This document shows, piece after piece, positions 42,615 to 53,492 of a DNA stretch of 64,000 nt. The position numbers were made by a program, and so were the translations under genes. The stretch comes from Anthoceros angustus (Eukaryota > Streptophyta > Anthocerotopsida > Anthocerotales > Anthocerotaceae), in the NCBI GenBank assembly GCA_010909165.1, contig MU008210.1, positions 1-64,000 of the forward strand, read 5' to 3'. The notes beneath the pieces were generated by a model. The model had not been told where the DNA came from and ran no database searches. It worked only from the letters and a program-made list of their open reading frames with translations. The number at the start of each line of letters is the position of its first letter. The stretch's first letter is position 1.

Positions 42615-43684
42615 TGAAGGAAAACCCGGGGCACTCGAGATTCCCCCTAGCGGCCACACTTATCCCTTTGTCGTTTAAATGCGTTGGGTTTCGTCCCATG
42701 AGACTTGTGGAGCAGTCGAATCTTGAGAAATCGTCACTACTGCAGCTACACACTACCTCAGCCTTCTAAACAAGCAAGGCGCCCTCTCACGCTCCCTCTC
42801 ACAGCTCGCCGTCTTTGCGTAAACTCCTCAACCTACAGCGACACCACACAATTGCGGGTTCGTCTTAACAAGGTGTCTATCACGGGCGCCAGGGACCCAC
42901 ACCACACATAACCGTCCCTACTCCTAAGACACTCTTCTCCACACAGGGGCGCCCTCTTACTTGCAGTTGGGATTCGTCCCTTAGGCTGCACTGTGGCCTT
43001 AGTTTTCCTACACTCTAATCCTCCTCACAACTCTCTCAATCAACAACGCCCTCTTCTTCTCTACTCATCTACCCTTCCTTCCTCCACAATCTCCTACTCT
43101 AACACCAATTCTGGCTCATTAATTCCAACTCGCCCTTACGGCTGGCGCACAGGGTCCGTCAGGAATTGAGTTCTTCCTTGGGCGGTTGCTATGTGGTTTT
43201 GCACGACGAGAACCTCCGAGTCTTTCCACCAGTCTACCCTCAAGCCGAGAGTTCCTTGAGCATCGCCACACACTCAAAGCAAAACAATTCACACAGCAAC
43301 CATTCACAAGGGGAGCAGCTAGCAGGGGCGCTGCAAAGAGCAAGCCCTCCGCCCAGCACTCCGACCGCGTTCTCCTCTCTACGGACCTGCGTTGGCTTGC
43401 GGCCGCATTCTGCACACAAAGTGAAGGACTCGGGAGGATGGGGCGCAAGACACGATAATTTTACTTCACAAGCTCCCTCCTTTTATAGGAGGTCCTCACA
43501 GCCTCCCTGGCGCGCCCTCCAGCCTTGCCTTACTCCTTATTTTAGTGTATCCCTGTCGACTTTAAGTTCGACATCCAAGCATCTTGGGTAAAATTCTATT
43601 CTAGCAAATTCACCTATGTGAGCCTTAATGGCTCTGTCAACATTCCTATCTAGCTAGTCAACACACTCTCTTGGGTGACAAGCA
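42615..43684 (-). repeat. LTR H, 3' LTR of second long element
   Basis: About 1.07 kb, to GACAAGCA at 43,684. The first bases are damaged (AGCGTGAAGGAAAACCCGG), so the adjoining PBS is lost. GGCACTCGAGATTCCCC places it with LTR I rather than E-G. The minus-strand TATA box is at 43,480-43,489. Confidence 0.8.
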
Positions 43685-45300
43685 TTAATGCTCCTCCTCT
43701 AAAGAAAAGTCTTCCCAAGTGGCATCTTGCCCCATGTCTTCAAGCTAATTTAAGGACTTCTTATGAATCCCTTCCTTATCTTGATGCCTATCTTGAGTTC
43801 CTTCCTCCAATAAAATAGCCGGGCTCTCTTAGCCTGGCTCATCCTCGACTTCTCCTCTTCCTCTCACTTGTGGAGCAAGTGAGCTCCTTCTCTGCACCCA
43901 TGTTAGGAGGTTGGTCTTCTCCTTGTGATTCTTGCTCCATTCCTGCAAGATCAACCCCTCTTCCTTCTTTCCTGCAAGGGCCAAGGTACTCGCCTCCCTT
44001 GCCGTCAAATCCATGCTAGCAGCCTTCGAATCCGCTTCTTCCACCCTCCTACCATGGTAGGACCTTCTCCTACCACGGTGAGTCCCTCCTACCAGTAGGA
44101 ACTCCTCCTACCAGTAGGAGTTCCTCGTCGTTTCTTCTTCCTTACCCCTTCACAGGGGTGATTCTCTCCACTGTGCAGCTTCTCCCTTCACTCGCTTCTC
44201 CACAGTGCAGTTTCTCCACCCTGCTTGGGACACTCTCCAAGTCTAAGGCTTCGGTTGGACTTGCATGAGGGCCTCCCTATCATCGTCATGAGGTCCCAAC
44301 ATCCTCCTCTTAAGTCGCAACAACTCGTTAGTGGCCTTGAGCACCTTGTTGTGAAGATGGGCTGCAAATCGTTGTTGTGCCATCTCCAATTCTTGTAATC
44401 CTCAAGCCATACTCCATGCTCACACTTGCTTTTGTAAGCATCTCGCTCAAAAGCTCACGGTCTTGACATGGAGAGCCACATTCTCCGTCCTCTCATTTTG
44501 CGGTTGGCGGATCAATCTCTCTTGTAGGCATAATCAGCGAAATCTGCTCCCTCACGCCAACATATGCTTGCCTCATGGCGGCCTTTCTCCTTTGCCATTT
44601 CTTCCTCCAACTCCCCTATCCTCCTAGGGAGTTGTGCATTCTCCGTTCTGGACTTCTCGTTCCATTTCCAATCTTTGGACAAAATGTGTCCGTTCTTCCA
44701 GCTCTTCTTCCTTCAATTCCAGCCTCCGTGGTTTCTCCCGCTCCTTTTCCATGTCACTAATCTTCACTGTGTGGCTATGACCCGCTCATGTGCGCCTACT
44801 TGCCTTTGTCTGTCCTCATTTCTCGAGATTGCTCTCGTCTTGACCTTTCCTCCATTAGCAGCACTTGCTTGTCTTGCCTTCTTTTCCCATATGCACCATG
44901 TGAGCAAGTTGCTCCACCTTCTCCTCTCGAGCTGCCAATTGCTTGGTAAGAGCCTTGTTCTCCGAATATGATGGTTTGTTTCTGTTGCCTCGTCTCAAGA
45001 CTCTTCTCCAAGTGCTCCACTTGAGCTTCCATCCTCATAACATCCTCCCGGGTTTCCTCGCCTACACCGCAATTTCCCTTGCTTGGTAGGTCCTTGTCTT
45101 CTCCTCCGTCTTCAAGAATTCAACTCTCCTCTTGGCGGCTCCTATGTCTACCTTCTGAACATCTCCCCTATCGCGCATCTCCTCCAACATGTCCAAGTCT
45201 CCTTTCTTACCTCCGGAGACTCAAGGCCTTTGCCTTGCTCATGGGATCTTACATCCCTTGCTTCCCTATGATGAGCTCCCGCTCATCACTTGGTGGGCAA

Positions 45301-46688
45301 CTCCTCCCACCGTGACTCCATCCGCTCGCCCACCTAGCAGGCCGGTTGCCTTCTTATCTCCCCCTTGGGAGCTTCCAAACCGTGACTTCCTTTCCCTCCT
45401 ACCGTGGTAGGAGGTGCTCCAGTGGGACTACTTCCCTACCGTGGTAGGACTAATTCCACCCGTAGGCCTTGTCATGAGAGGGCGAAGGGGTCCCAAACCC
45501 TGTGGAACACCTCCCACCCTCGCAGAGATTCACCGCCATGGTAGGATCTATCCTACCTTCCATCTCCGCATCCCATGTCCAAACTTCAAATCCCCTACAA
45601 CTTCTCCTTGCAAGTCCTCCTGCATCCTCCGGCCTATCTTTCGGAGGATTCCTTCCGGCAATAATGTCGGTGGTGCTGCGGCACCTCCTTTAGCGCAAAG
45701 CACCAAGCACTCCTGTCCCTCTCACAGTAAGTACACAATGTTAAAGGGATGCTTGGAATCATCCAACTCCTTACTTGTGAGTAGCCCTCTACTTCCCACA
45801 AATGCACTAGATAAGTGCTAAGATAGCATGACCTTGGGCATCTTCATCCAAGCGTTGGGTTTGACAACTTCTCCTGGTAGGTGTATGCTTCATACATGAT
45901 GAGCCCCAATCCGGCTTCGCTCCTTGAGTGATCTTCCATAGAAAATGGAGGAAGGTAGTGCTGAAATATGACACCCTTGGATTGCTCACCAAGCCCAAAA
46001 CAATTCTTGTGAACAATCTCCACTTGGGCTCCAAGATTTGGTCCGCCAACCGTTCTTGGACTTAGCCTTCATGCCCCTTGCATAAGTGTAAGGGCTCCCT
46101 TGGGAAGATCCGCCGTTGATGCACGCTTGCCTCCACTCGTTCCTTCCATCAACGTGATTCCGCTATCCTCTTCTCCGGCTGCCATATACAGCGTATGCTC
46201 CTTACAATCCAACACCGTGGATCCGTCCGTGCGTTCCTATCCGGTAAGGCGGCCAATTCCTCTTCAATGCTGCTTTAGCAAAACACTCCTCTATCAATTC
46301 AAGGTTGGTGTAAGACCAATAGCCCATACACCCACTCTAGCTGAATATTCTCCTCTGCTGCCCAAGGTCGAAAGTCGAAAGGTCTCTAGAGGATAGCTGG
46401 CCTGCATAGCGTAAATAAGGGCATGTCAAATTTCCACCCTCGGTGATCCTCACCTTAGACCTCTTGCTCTGCGCCACCTCCTTGGTGGACGCTCCTTCCT
46501 TAGCTACTACCTCCTTGCCCTTGGTCATGGTAGGCTTGGTCATGGCCTCCTTGGTTAGTACTTGCGAAATTGAAGAAAAGTGATGCCTCTCCTGCAATTC
46601 CTGCGGCACACCGACTTCTTATCCTTGCAAGCGTTTCTCCTCCTCGTGATTTGCTCTTGCTCACAGCTCAAAGGTCCTTGCCCTTGCT
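45301..46688 (-). repeat. Tandem duplication unit I1
   Basis: Direct repeat with a period of 1,388 bases, starting CTCCTCCCACCGTGACTCC. It spans the mid palindromes, globular middle and part of the basic region. Long stretches are identical to unit I2, including 45,955-46,560 against 47,310-47,915 apart from a few bases. Confidence 0.9.
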
Positions 46689-48048
46689 CTCCTCCCACCG
46701 TGACTCCATCCGCTCGCCCACCTAGCAGGCCGGTTGCCTTCTTATCTCCCTTGGGAGCTTCCAAACCGTGACTTCCTTTCCCTCCTACCGTGGTAGGAGG
46801 TGCTCCAGTGGGACTACTTCGACTAATTCCTGCCTTGTCATGAGAGGGCGAAGGGGTCCCAAACCCAGGAACACCTCCCACCCTCGCAGATTCACCATGG
46901 TAGGATCTATCCTACCTTCCATCTCCGCATCCTTGCGGTCCAAACTTCAAATCCCCTACAACTTCTCCTTGCAAGTCCTCCACACGCATCCTCGGCCTAT
47001 CTTTCGGAGGATTCCTTCCAATAATGTCGGTGGTGCTGCGGCACCTCCTTTAGCGCAAAGCACCAAGCACTCCTGTCCCTCTCCTGGTACACAATGTTAA
47101 AGGGATGCTTGGAATCATCCAACTCCTTACTTGTGAGTAGCCCTCTACTTCCCACAAATGCACTAGATAAGTGCTAAGATAGCATATGGTGTCTTCATCC
47201 AAGCGTTGGGTTTGACAACTTCTCCGGTGGTAGGTGTATGCTTCATACATGATGAGCCCCAATCCGGCTTCGCTCCTTGAGTGATCTTCCATAGAAAATG
47301 GAGGAAGGTAGTGCTGAAATATGACACCCTTGGATTGCTCACCAAGCCCAAAACAATTCTTGTGAACAATCTCCACTTGGGCTCCAAGATTTGGTCCGCC
47401 AACCGTTCTTGGACTTAGCCTTCATGCCCCTTGCATAAGTGTAAGGGCTCCCTTGGGAAGATCCGCCGTTGATGCACGCTTGCCTCCACTCGTTCCTTCC
47501 ATCAACGTGATTCCGCTATCCTCTTCTCCGGCTGCCATATACAGCGTATGCTCCTTACAATCCAACACCGTGGATCCGTCCGTGCGTTCCTATCCGGTAA
47601 GGCGGCCAATTCCTCTTCAATGCTGCTTTAGCAAAACACTCCTCTATCAATTCAAGGTTGGTGTAAGACCAATAGCCCATACACCCACTCTAGCTGAATA
47701 TTCTCCTCTGCTGCCCAAGGTCGAAAGTCGAAAGGTCTCTAGAGGATAGCTGGCCTGCATAGCGTAAATAAGGGCATGTCAAATTTCCACCCTCGGTGAT
47801 CCTCACCTTAGACCTCTTGCTCTGCGCCACCTCCTTGGTGGACGCTCCTTCCTTAGCTACTACCTCCTTGCCCTTGGTCATGGTAGGCTTGGTCATGGCC
47901 TCCTTGGTTAGTACTTGCACGAAATTGAAGAAAAGTGATGCCTCTCCTGCAATTCCTGCAGCACCTGCCAGCTTCCTATCCTTGCAAACGTTTCTCCTCC
48001 TCAGTGATTTGCTCTTGCTCACAGCTCAAAGGTCCTTGCCCTTGCTCT
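46689..48048 (-). repeat. Tandem duplication unit I2
   Basis: Second copy of unit I1, from CTCCTCCCACCGTGACTCC at 46,689 to TTGCTCTCCTCC. The join lies in a CTCTCCTCC word shared by both ends, so the crossover used very short homology. Most differences from I1 are short losses in the first 300 bases. Confidence 0.9.
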
Positions 48049-48055
48049 CCTCCTG

Positions 48056-48783
48056 CAGTCCTTACACCTTGGCGTCCCCAAAACCCCGATTTCTCCTGCA
48101 AGAGAAAGCTCACCAAAATTCCTCCACGGACTCTTACACCTGCCACAGCAATTTAGGAGCCCTTCCTTCACGGTTTCCTAGCAATCTTGCCACGCTCCAC
48201 CCTCCTAGGCACCCTCACGAGCTTGGCAAGTGTTGGGTTGCGCCCCAACCTTCTTCTCCCTTCTCTTCTTCCTCAATTTCCTCCTGCTCCTTCTCTTGGG
48301 CGCTGGCTTCCACCTCCTCCTTGAGCTCACCTTCTTCTTCACCTTGCCACAAGCCACCTGGCCTTGCACCTAGCCTTCCCAAGCACCAACTCTGCTGTAT
48401 GATTTGGCGCTCCTCCGTTCCTCACAGTCCTTACACCTTGGCGTCCCAGATTTCTCCTGCAAGCTCACCAAAATTCTCCCGGACTCTTACACAGCAATTT
48501 AGGAGCCCTTCCTGCACGGTTTCCTAGCAATCTTGCCACGCTCCACCCTCCTAGGCACCCTCACGAGCTTGGCAAGTGTTGGGTTCGCCCCAACCTTCTT
48601 CTCCCTTCTCTTCTTCCTCAATTTCCTCCTTCTTTCTCTTGGGCGCGGACTTCCACCTCCTCCTTGAGCTCACGCCCTTCTTCTTCACCTTGCCACAAGC
48701 CACCTGGCCTTGCACCTAGCCTTCCCAAGCACCAACTCTGCTGTTATGATTTGAAGCGAATTCTCCTCCAAAGTTCCTCACGA
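48056..48783 (-). repeat. Tandem duplication of about 370 bases
   Basis: AGTCCTTACACCTTGGCGTC starts at about 48,056 and again at about 48,426. Each unit runs through CTTGGCAAGTGTTGGGTT to CACCAACTCTGCTGT. The unit encodes part of the basic amino region of the extra ORF on the minus strand. A third start-like word (48,787) begins the sequence shared with 61.14 kb. Confidence 0.8.
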
Positions 48784-49080
48784 GTCCTTACACTTGTGTC
48801 TCGATTTGGGAGCTTTTCCTTCACAATTTCTCGTCCTGCCACGCCCCACCCTTCCTATCGCTCCTGCAAAGTTAGGGAGGTGTGGTTTGCCTGCACCTCG
48901 TTTCCTTCCTCTTTCTCTTTCTTCTGCACCTCCTCTTGGCGTCATTTTCTCCTCCGTTGCCCAACTTGCGCCTTCCTCTTCAGCTTAGCATGGGCGTGTG
49001 TCAGCGTTGCTGTATGGGGGCCAGCTTGATGTGGCGCCTTCTGTGTTAGTCTCCTCAAGTTTAGTTGTGGCCTCTTGTGC

Positions 49081-49335
49081 AACCACTTTTATAAGTCACC
49101 CAAGGGTTAGAAAAGTAACTACCATTCTATCCTGCCCTTGGATGTGTGCCACGTGGCCCTTTCTCACCGTTGATGTTAGTTTCCTAATTTCCTTATACTA
49201 AAATACCATTCTATTTTTCTAATTCTAAAATTAGCCTCTAATTTCTTAATTACCTATTTTGGCCTATTTATCTAGTCCACTAAAAGACCCTATATATAGC
49301 AAGCCTATCCTGCCTAAAACATAAGCTACTTTCCT
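49081..49335 (-). promoter_or_regulatory. Internal promoter block, copy I
   Basis: TATA CTTATAAAAG on the minus strand (49,086-49,095), CACGTG (49,150-49,155), AT-rich stretch, and CTATATATAG (49,290-49,299). Confidence 0.6.
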
Positions 49336-49344
49336 TAGCAACCT

Positions 49345-49592
49345 ACCTCCTACGTGGTAGGACATCCTCCTACCATGGTAGGCGTTTTCCCTTTTCTCCT
49401 ACCACGGTAGGAGTTACTCTCTGGTGGGATACCTTCCTACCCTCTCCTACCATGGTAGGAGCTATTCCTACAGTAGGTGATCAAAACACTAGCGGTCATT
49501 CTCCTCGGTGGTAGGATCTCTCCTACCCTCGTCTACCATGGTAGGAGTTTCTCCTACGGTGGTAGGACACCTCCACCACTCATGTAGGTTAC
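49345..49592. repeat. Palindrome array, copy I
   Basis: About nine dyads, among them CCTACCATGGTAGG at 49,370-49,383 and 49,447-49,460. One is reduced to CTGGTGGGAT (49,421-49,430), where copy H has a full dyad. Confidence 0.8.
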
Positions 49593-50027
49593 CTTTTCTC
49601 CTCACCGGGTCGTTTTGACCCGTTTCTTTTCCTGCATATCCTCTTTGCCTTCCAGGCATGGTCCTACAACTCCCGCTCAAAAGGAGCAAAAATTTCCTTG
49701 CATGTCTTCACCAAACCATTTCTAGCAAAGAGTGTGGGCTGTTTCAAAGCGAACTCATTTAAGCTTGTTGCCCAAACTTTTGCGTTCCACATACTCCCCT
49801 CCTCACTGTTTGCGTCCTGCAAACAGAATCTCTGAAGGTACTTCTTAACCTTCCACCCATTCACTCTAGTTGGCGAAATCCCCATCCGGCTGCGTGGTTG
49901 CGGATCCATTCTCATACTGCCACCACCTCATAAGGTCCCATCCATCTCAACCTAAGCTTCCAGGAAGTCCATATATCGGCTATCATATAGAAGAACCAAA
50001 TCCCGGCCATGATAGCTTCTTGCTTCC
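49593..50027 (-). pseudogene. pol: Post-integrase tail, copy I
   Basis: TRVNGWKVKKYL, SMWNAKVWATSLNEFALKQP and KTCKEIFAPFE readable in 49,664-49,915. It follows directly from the integrase carboxyl domain. Confidence 0.6.
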
Positions 50028-50294
50028 TCAACTTCCCATCATGCCTATCCTTTCTAAGCTCCACGAATTCTGAGTTTCTTCTAAAGCATCTTCCCTACGT
50101 TCCTCCTGCTCTATGAAAGACTCTAGTCTAGCTTCCTGACTATCCTCTACAGTCATGCGTTCATCCTCCATGATTCTATAGGTAGGTACTTCAAATTCCA
50201 CTAGCATCACAGGAGACATGCCATATGTTAAGTAATAAGAGGTCTTCTTGGTTGTCACCTTCTCCGCTGTCCTGTAAGCCCATAATGCCTGCAT
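50028..50294 (-). pseudogene. pol: Integrase carboxyl domain
   Basis: Open minus-strand frame of 88 codons: LWAYRTAEKVTTKKTSYYLT, YGMSPVMLVEFEVPTYRIME, then a charged stretch with ARLESFIEQEERREDALEE. This matches the end of plant Ty3/gypsy integrase (LWAYRTA...YG...PVEFEVPT). The start is not a true start: the preceding core (about 0.5 kb, both Asp and the Glu) is deleted, joining it directly to the HHCC region at 50,300. Confidence 0.85.
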
Positions 50295-50299
50295 CTAAG

Positions 50300-50540
50300 A
50301 TCTTCTTCACCGTGATTTACACTGAATAATGGCCTCCAACCTCTTCTGCATGCAAAGCTTCTTTAAGAAGAAGCTTCCTTCCCTTCAAACAACGTCGGAT
50401 CTTCTCATCCAAACCAAGCTTGTATAAGACCCCATCTCTTAGACAATAAGGCACAGCTCTAGGGAGAAAGACAGCACGCCCTTCCCTAGACAAACTATCC
50501 AACATGATTCCGTGCTCCAAGAAATTTCATACCTCACCAT
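50300..50540 (-). pseudogene. pol: Integrase zinc-binding region, copy I
   Basis: The frame 50,317-50,520 reads DGVLYKLGLDEKIRRCLKGR, then LHAEEVGGHYSV, the His part of the HHCC domain. The Cys part is missing because of the deletion that removed the catalytic core. Confidence 0.75.
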
Positions 50541-51310
50541 TCAATAACATGGACATGGGAGTCCTTCACGTTCTAATCTCCTCCTTCCACGCATACCACG
50601 TCGCCTCCTGCTAGCTCGCCCACCAGCAGCCCCGCGTTGTTCCATCCACAAATCAGTTTCTCCCCATCTTTGCAAGTTTTGAGCTGCGGCCGTTTTGCAT
50701 GCTCCTCCTCCAACAACGTTCGGTTCTTCCATTCCTGCTGGTCTAGCCTCGTGTCCAGGTCCAGCTCGTGCTCCCATGGCGACCTCCTCGCTGTTTGCAC
50801 CCCATGGCCACCTCATGAGTGATTTCCCATGAATCTGCCATTTTCTTCTCCTGCCGTTTTTGCTCAAGCTTCTCATGGGATGCATCTCCTTCCTCGCCCT
50901 CTGGCGCACCTACCTCCCTAGGGTCGTCTCCTCCTTGCGGCCCCATGGCGCAGCCCACCTTGCCAAGTGGGGCGCCTTTTCTTTTCTTGAGCGCTCCCAT
51001 ATCCGTTTTGCTTCTTTCTTTTGCCAACGTGGCCTCCACTTGCAGCCCTCCTGACTGCTCACCCTTGAGGAGCATTCCAGCCTCCTCCTCGCGCCCATAC
51101 TGGCGCCCTTTTATCCTCTCGGTTCCAGTTGTCCTGCTGCGGCCTTTCACTGCGCTCCCTTCTTGCTCATTTGACCTCTCTGGCAGCAAGGCTTGCTGAT
51201 CAATCCTTAGGCCGTCTACAACATGCTCACGTCCTCCCCTTCAACCCAGGCCGTGGCAACCAACTCCTCGTCGAAAATCGGTCATCTGTGGCCTCAAGTC
51301 GCTCTCCGGT
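50541..51310 (-). pseudogene. Charged insert between RNase H and integrase, copy I
   Basis: Homologous to 27,401-28,025. The frame 50,743-51,189 is open for 148 codons with ERSNEQEGSAVKGRSR, EVGAPEGEEGDASHEKLEQK and WEITHEVAMG. It is less damaged than the other copy. Confidence 0.5.
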
Positions 51311-51549
51311 TTTGTCGAAAAATGAAACTGCATTCTCATGCTCTTTCGCACCTTCTTAAACTCTACCATCTCCTCTACACTTAGAAATCTTCACCACCTT
51401 ACCACATTCTAGCTCTAATTTTTCTATGGCACATGGATCTACATGTGTTCCTCTAACTCCTTCCTACTGCTGTTTCCCAACTTTTATCAAGAAAGGTCAT
51501 ACCATAGGCCTTGCTTTTGCGAAGGCTACATCCTTGTGGCCGTGGTGGT
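51311..51549 (-). pseudogene. Join of RT/protease linker remnants
   Basis: 51,360-51,540 corresponds to about 29,380-29,500 (CACCACCTTRC...TCTAGCTC words), and 51,311 joins the RNase H end. RNase H, RT and most of the protease, over 1.2 kb, are therefore missing here. No catalytic motif remains. Confidence 0.55.
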
Positions 51550-52110
51550 ACTCTCTCCTCTATCTAATCATACAAAGACTCCCTCCTCTTCCTTTGCAGA
51601 GTCCTCAATCGGACCAACGTGTGATGTGCATAGCTCAAGCCACAAAACCGGTTCAGAGATATAGCTCTCAAACCATCCCAATGCAATGGTGATACAATCT
51701 CATACGTGTGACTATACCGCTACTGGGCATGACCTCGAAGTACTCTAGGAAAATTTTGGAGACAATCCGCTGTTGAGGCTTCCAAATTCGCATGAGTCAC
51801 ATGTTCAAAAGTTTGCACAAAAGCCTGAGCATCTTCACCTCGTTGCTTCTCCCCAAATCTCACATATTGCTGGTGGTGGTGACTTCCACCACCTCCACTT
51901 CCTCCACTCATGGTTGAGGCGTCCACAAAAGTGGGCACCTCCAAGAAACTCCACCTGTCTGGCGGTAAATAATCTGCAAGCGGGATGTACTATACAGACT
52001 TGGGCACACAAGCGCCTCGATCCTCTTAACAAGCAAGGTTGAAAGGGCAGCAAGATGGGCGTAATTGATCAAGACCTTGCAAACCTCGGCCATTAGATCT
52101 TGCCCCAACT
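51550..52110 (-). pseudogene. gag: Gag capsid domain, copy I
   Basis: The frame 51,720-51,944 has HHHQQYVRFGEKQRGEDAQA, then FVQTFEHVTHANLEASTADC. Towards lower coordinates KRRESLYD marks the capsid carboxyl helix (about 51,575). It joins directly to the 51,311-51,549 remnant, so the gag coiled coil and the protease are gone. Confidence 0.7.
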
Positions 52111-53450
52111 TCTCCCGCCAAATCTCACCCTCTTGCCTTCCTCCTCTTCGACGACCAACTCGAGCTAGAAGAGCTCAACAATCACGCCAAAAATCCTCCT
52201 CTTGCAAGAACGGAAGATGTACCTTGGAAATTATTGGCGGCTGATTCTTGACCCTCACCCTTGATCAGCCTCGGCAACAACCTCCTTCCTCTCGCTGTCC
52301 GTGAGCACAACCTCCTCTTGCTCTTAGACAACTTCTCTTCTTCCTCAACGGAACCCTTGAAGATGTTAGCACATGTAGCTTCCTCCAAGAGCTCTCTCCT
52401 CCACTTCTTCCTTTGCACATCAGCAGCAACTAAGCTTTCTTCACGCACATGATTTCTCCATTCAGTTCACAAATCCCTTGCAGACAAAGGCGGGGTGATC
52501 TCCTCTCAACTCCTACGAAAATTACTTCCTCCCTCCCACTAGACTTACGCAAGCACGCTCACACCCCTCAACACACAACTATCCAAAACAGCAAATCCCC
52601 TCCTACTCCTGTTCCACTCATGTTGCTTGGTCCGGATGAGCTAGGCGAACTCACACTCCCTTCCTCTCCTGCAGTAAATTCTCCAACCAAAGTTCTCTGC
52701 AGAAAGGGTGTCTGCACAAAGATTGGGGGCGTTGTGGGATGGTGTCTCCCTAGGTGTGCGTCCCAAGGGAGCTGAGTGATTCTATCAAGCGCTCCGCAAG
52801 ATCTTGACCATAGAAATTCCCCTTGCTCACCCTCCTCCTTCACTTTGTTTTGGAAGTTGAGCTAGATCCACCACTCCTGAAGGTCCAGCGTTGAGAAGGC
52901 CCGGTGCTGGTAGCTGAACTTGAATCGTGCTCGAAGCGGTGCTTCCTCCTCGCTTTCCTCTTCACACAACTCCTCTTCAACCACCTCCTTTGTTGTCGGT
53001 GATTTGCGTCCCTTCTCGAGCGTTTTCTGCTGGATCACTTGGCTCCCCTTGTAGGCAAGGGCAAAAAGCCTCCTCCTCAAGCGCCCTTAGCTCTTCCTCC
53101 TCCACGGAGCCGTGCAACCACCGCTGCGTTTTCCTCCCTCCATTGATTTCTTCTTGCAGCTCTTAGATCTCTTGCGATGGTGGGGTGACCTCCTATGGTT
53201 TTCTCCTCTCCCCTCCCTCACATACATCTGCAAGCATCCTCATAGCCTCCAAAACACGGTTGTTAAAGAAAAATCAGCCAACCGCCATCGCCATTCTTGC
53301 TGCGAGAACACAAAATCACACCATTCGGGAGGCGTGGGCTCCTCCTTCACAACGCAGGTTCCAGGACGTGTAGGCTTCTTCCTAGACCCCGCTCCACCTC
53401 CTTACAAGATCTTCTCAGCTCATCTGCAAGCTAGCAACAAAATCTCAAAA
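52111..53450 (-). pseudogene. gag: Gag amino-terminal region and leader, copy I
   Basis: The frame 52,182-52,448 (REESLVAADVQRKKWRRELL, EEATCANIFKGSVEEEEKLS) matches the subfamily-1 leader at 15.06-15.38 kb. The frame 52,862-53,080 (MRRRLFALAYKGSQVIQQ) matches 32,437-32,670. The region is thus a mixture of both subfamilies. The leader runs into the PBS at 53,471. Confidence 0.5.
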
Positions 53451-53470
53451 TTTCAATTGTTTAGCCACAA

Positions 53471-53488
53471 GTCCCGGCAGCAGCGCCA
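53471..53488 (-). promoter_or_regulatory. Primer-binding site of LTR I element, best copy
   Basis: TGGCGCTGCTGCCGGGAC on the minus strand, four T bases inside the LTR I end. This is the longest PBS here. It resembles the tRNA-Asp type used by many plant Ty3/gypsy elements, with mismatches. Confidence 0.85.
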
Positions 53489-53492
53489 AAAA

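Larger units (their letters stand above)
43685..49080 (-). pseudogene. Extra ORF region, copy I, enlarged by duplications
   Basis: Minus-strand extra ORF. It holds the LTR-proximal palindromes (44,045-44,130), the coiled coil (44,150-45,200), mid palindromes (45,398-45,549), the globular middle (45,570-46,420) and a second copy of the last two after tandem duplication (46,784-46,910 and 46,925-47,790). The basic amino part at 47,800-49,080 has its own tandem duplication. In both copies of the middle, the RIVLGLVSNPRV and GAKPDWGSS words remain (45,807-46,049 and 47,163-47,402). The plus-strand 243-codon frame at 47,796-48,527 is antisense and not counted. Confidence 0.55.

Noticed and set aside
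47796-48527. Plus-strand open frame of 243 codons
   Set aside because: Ser/Pro/Leu-rich antisense of the basic region of the extra ORF, crossing a tandem-duplication join. Equivalent frames in other copies differ in length and phase.
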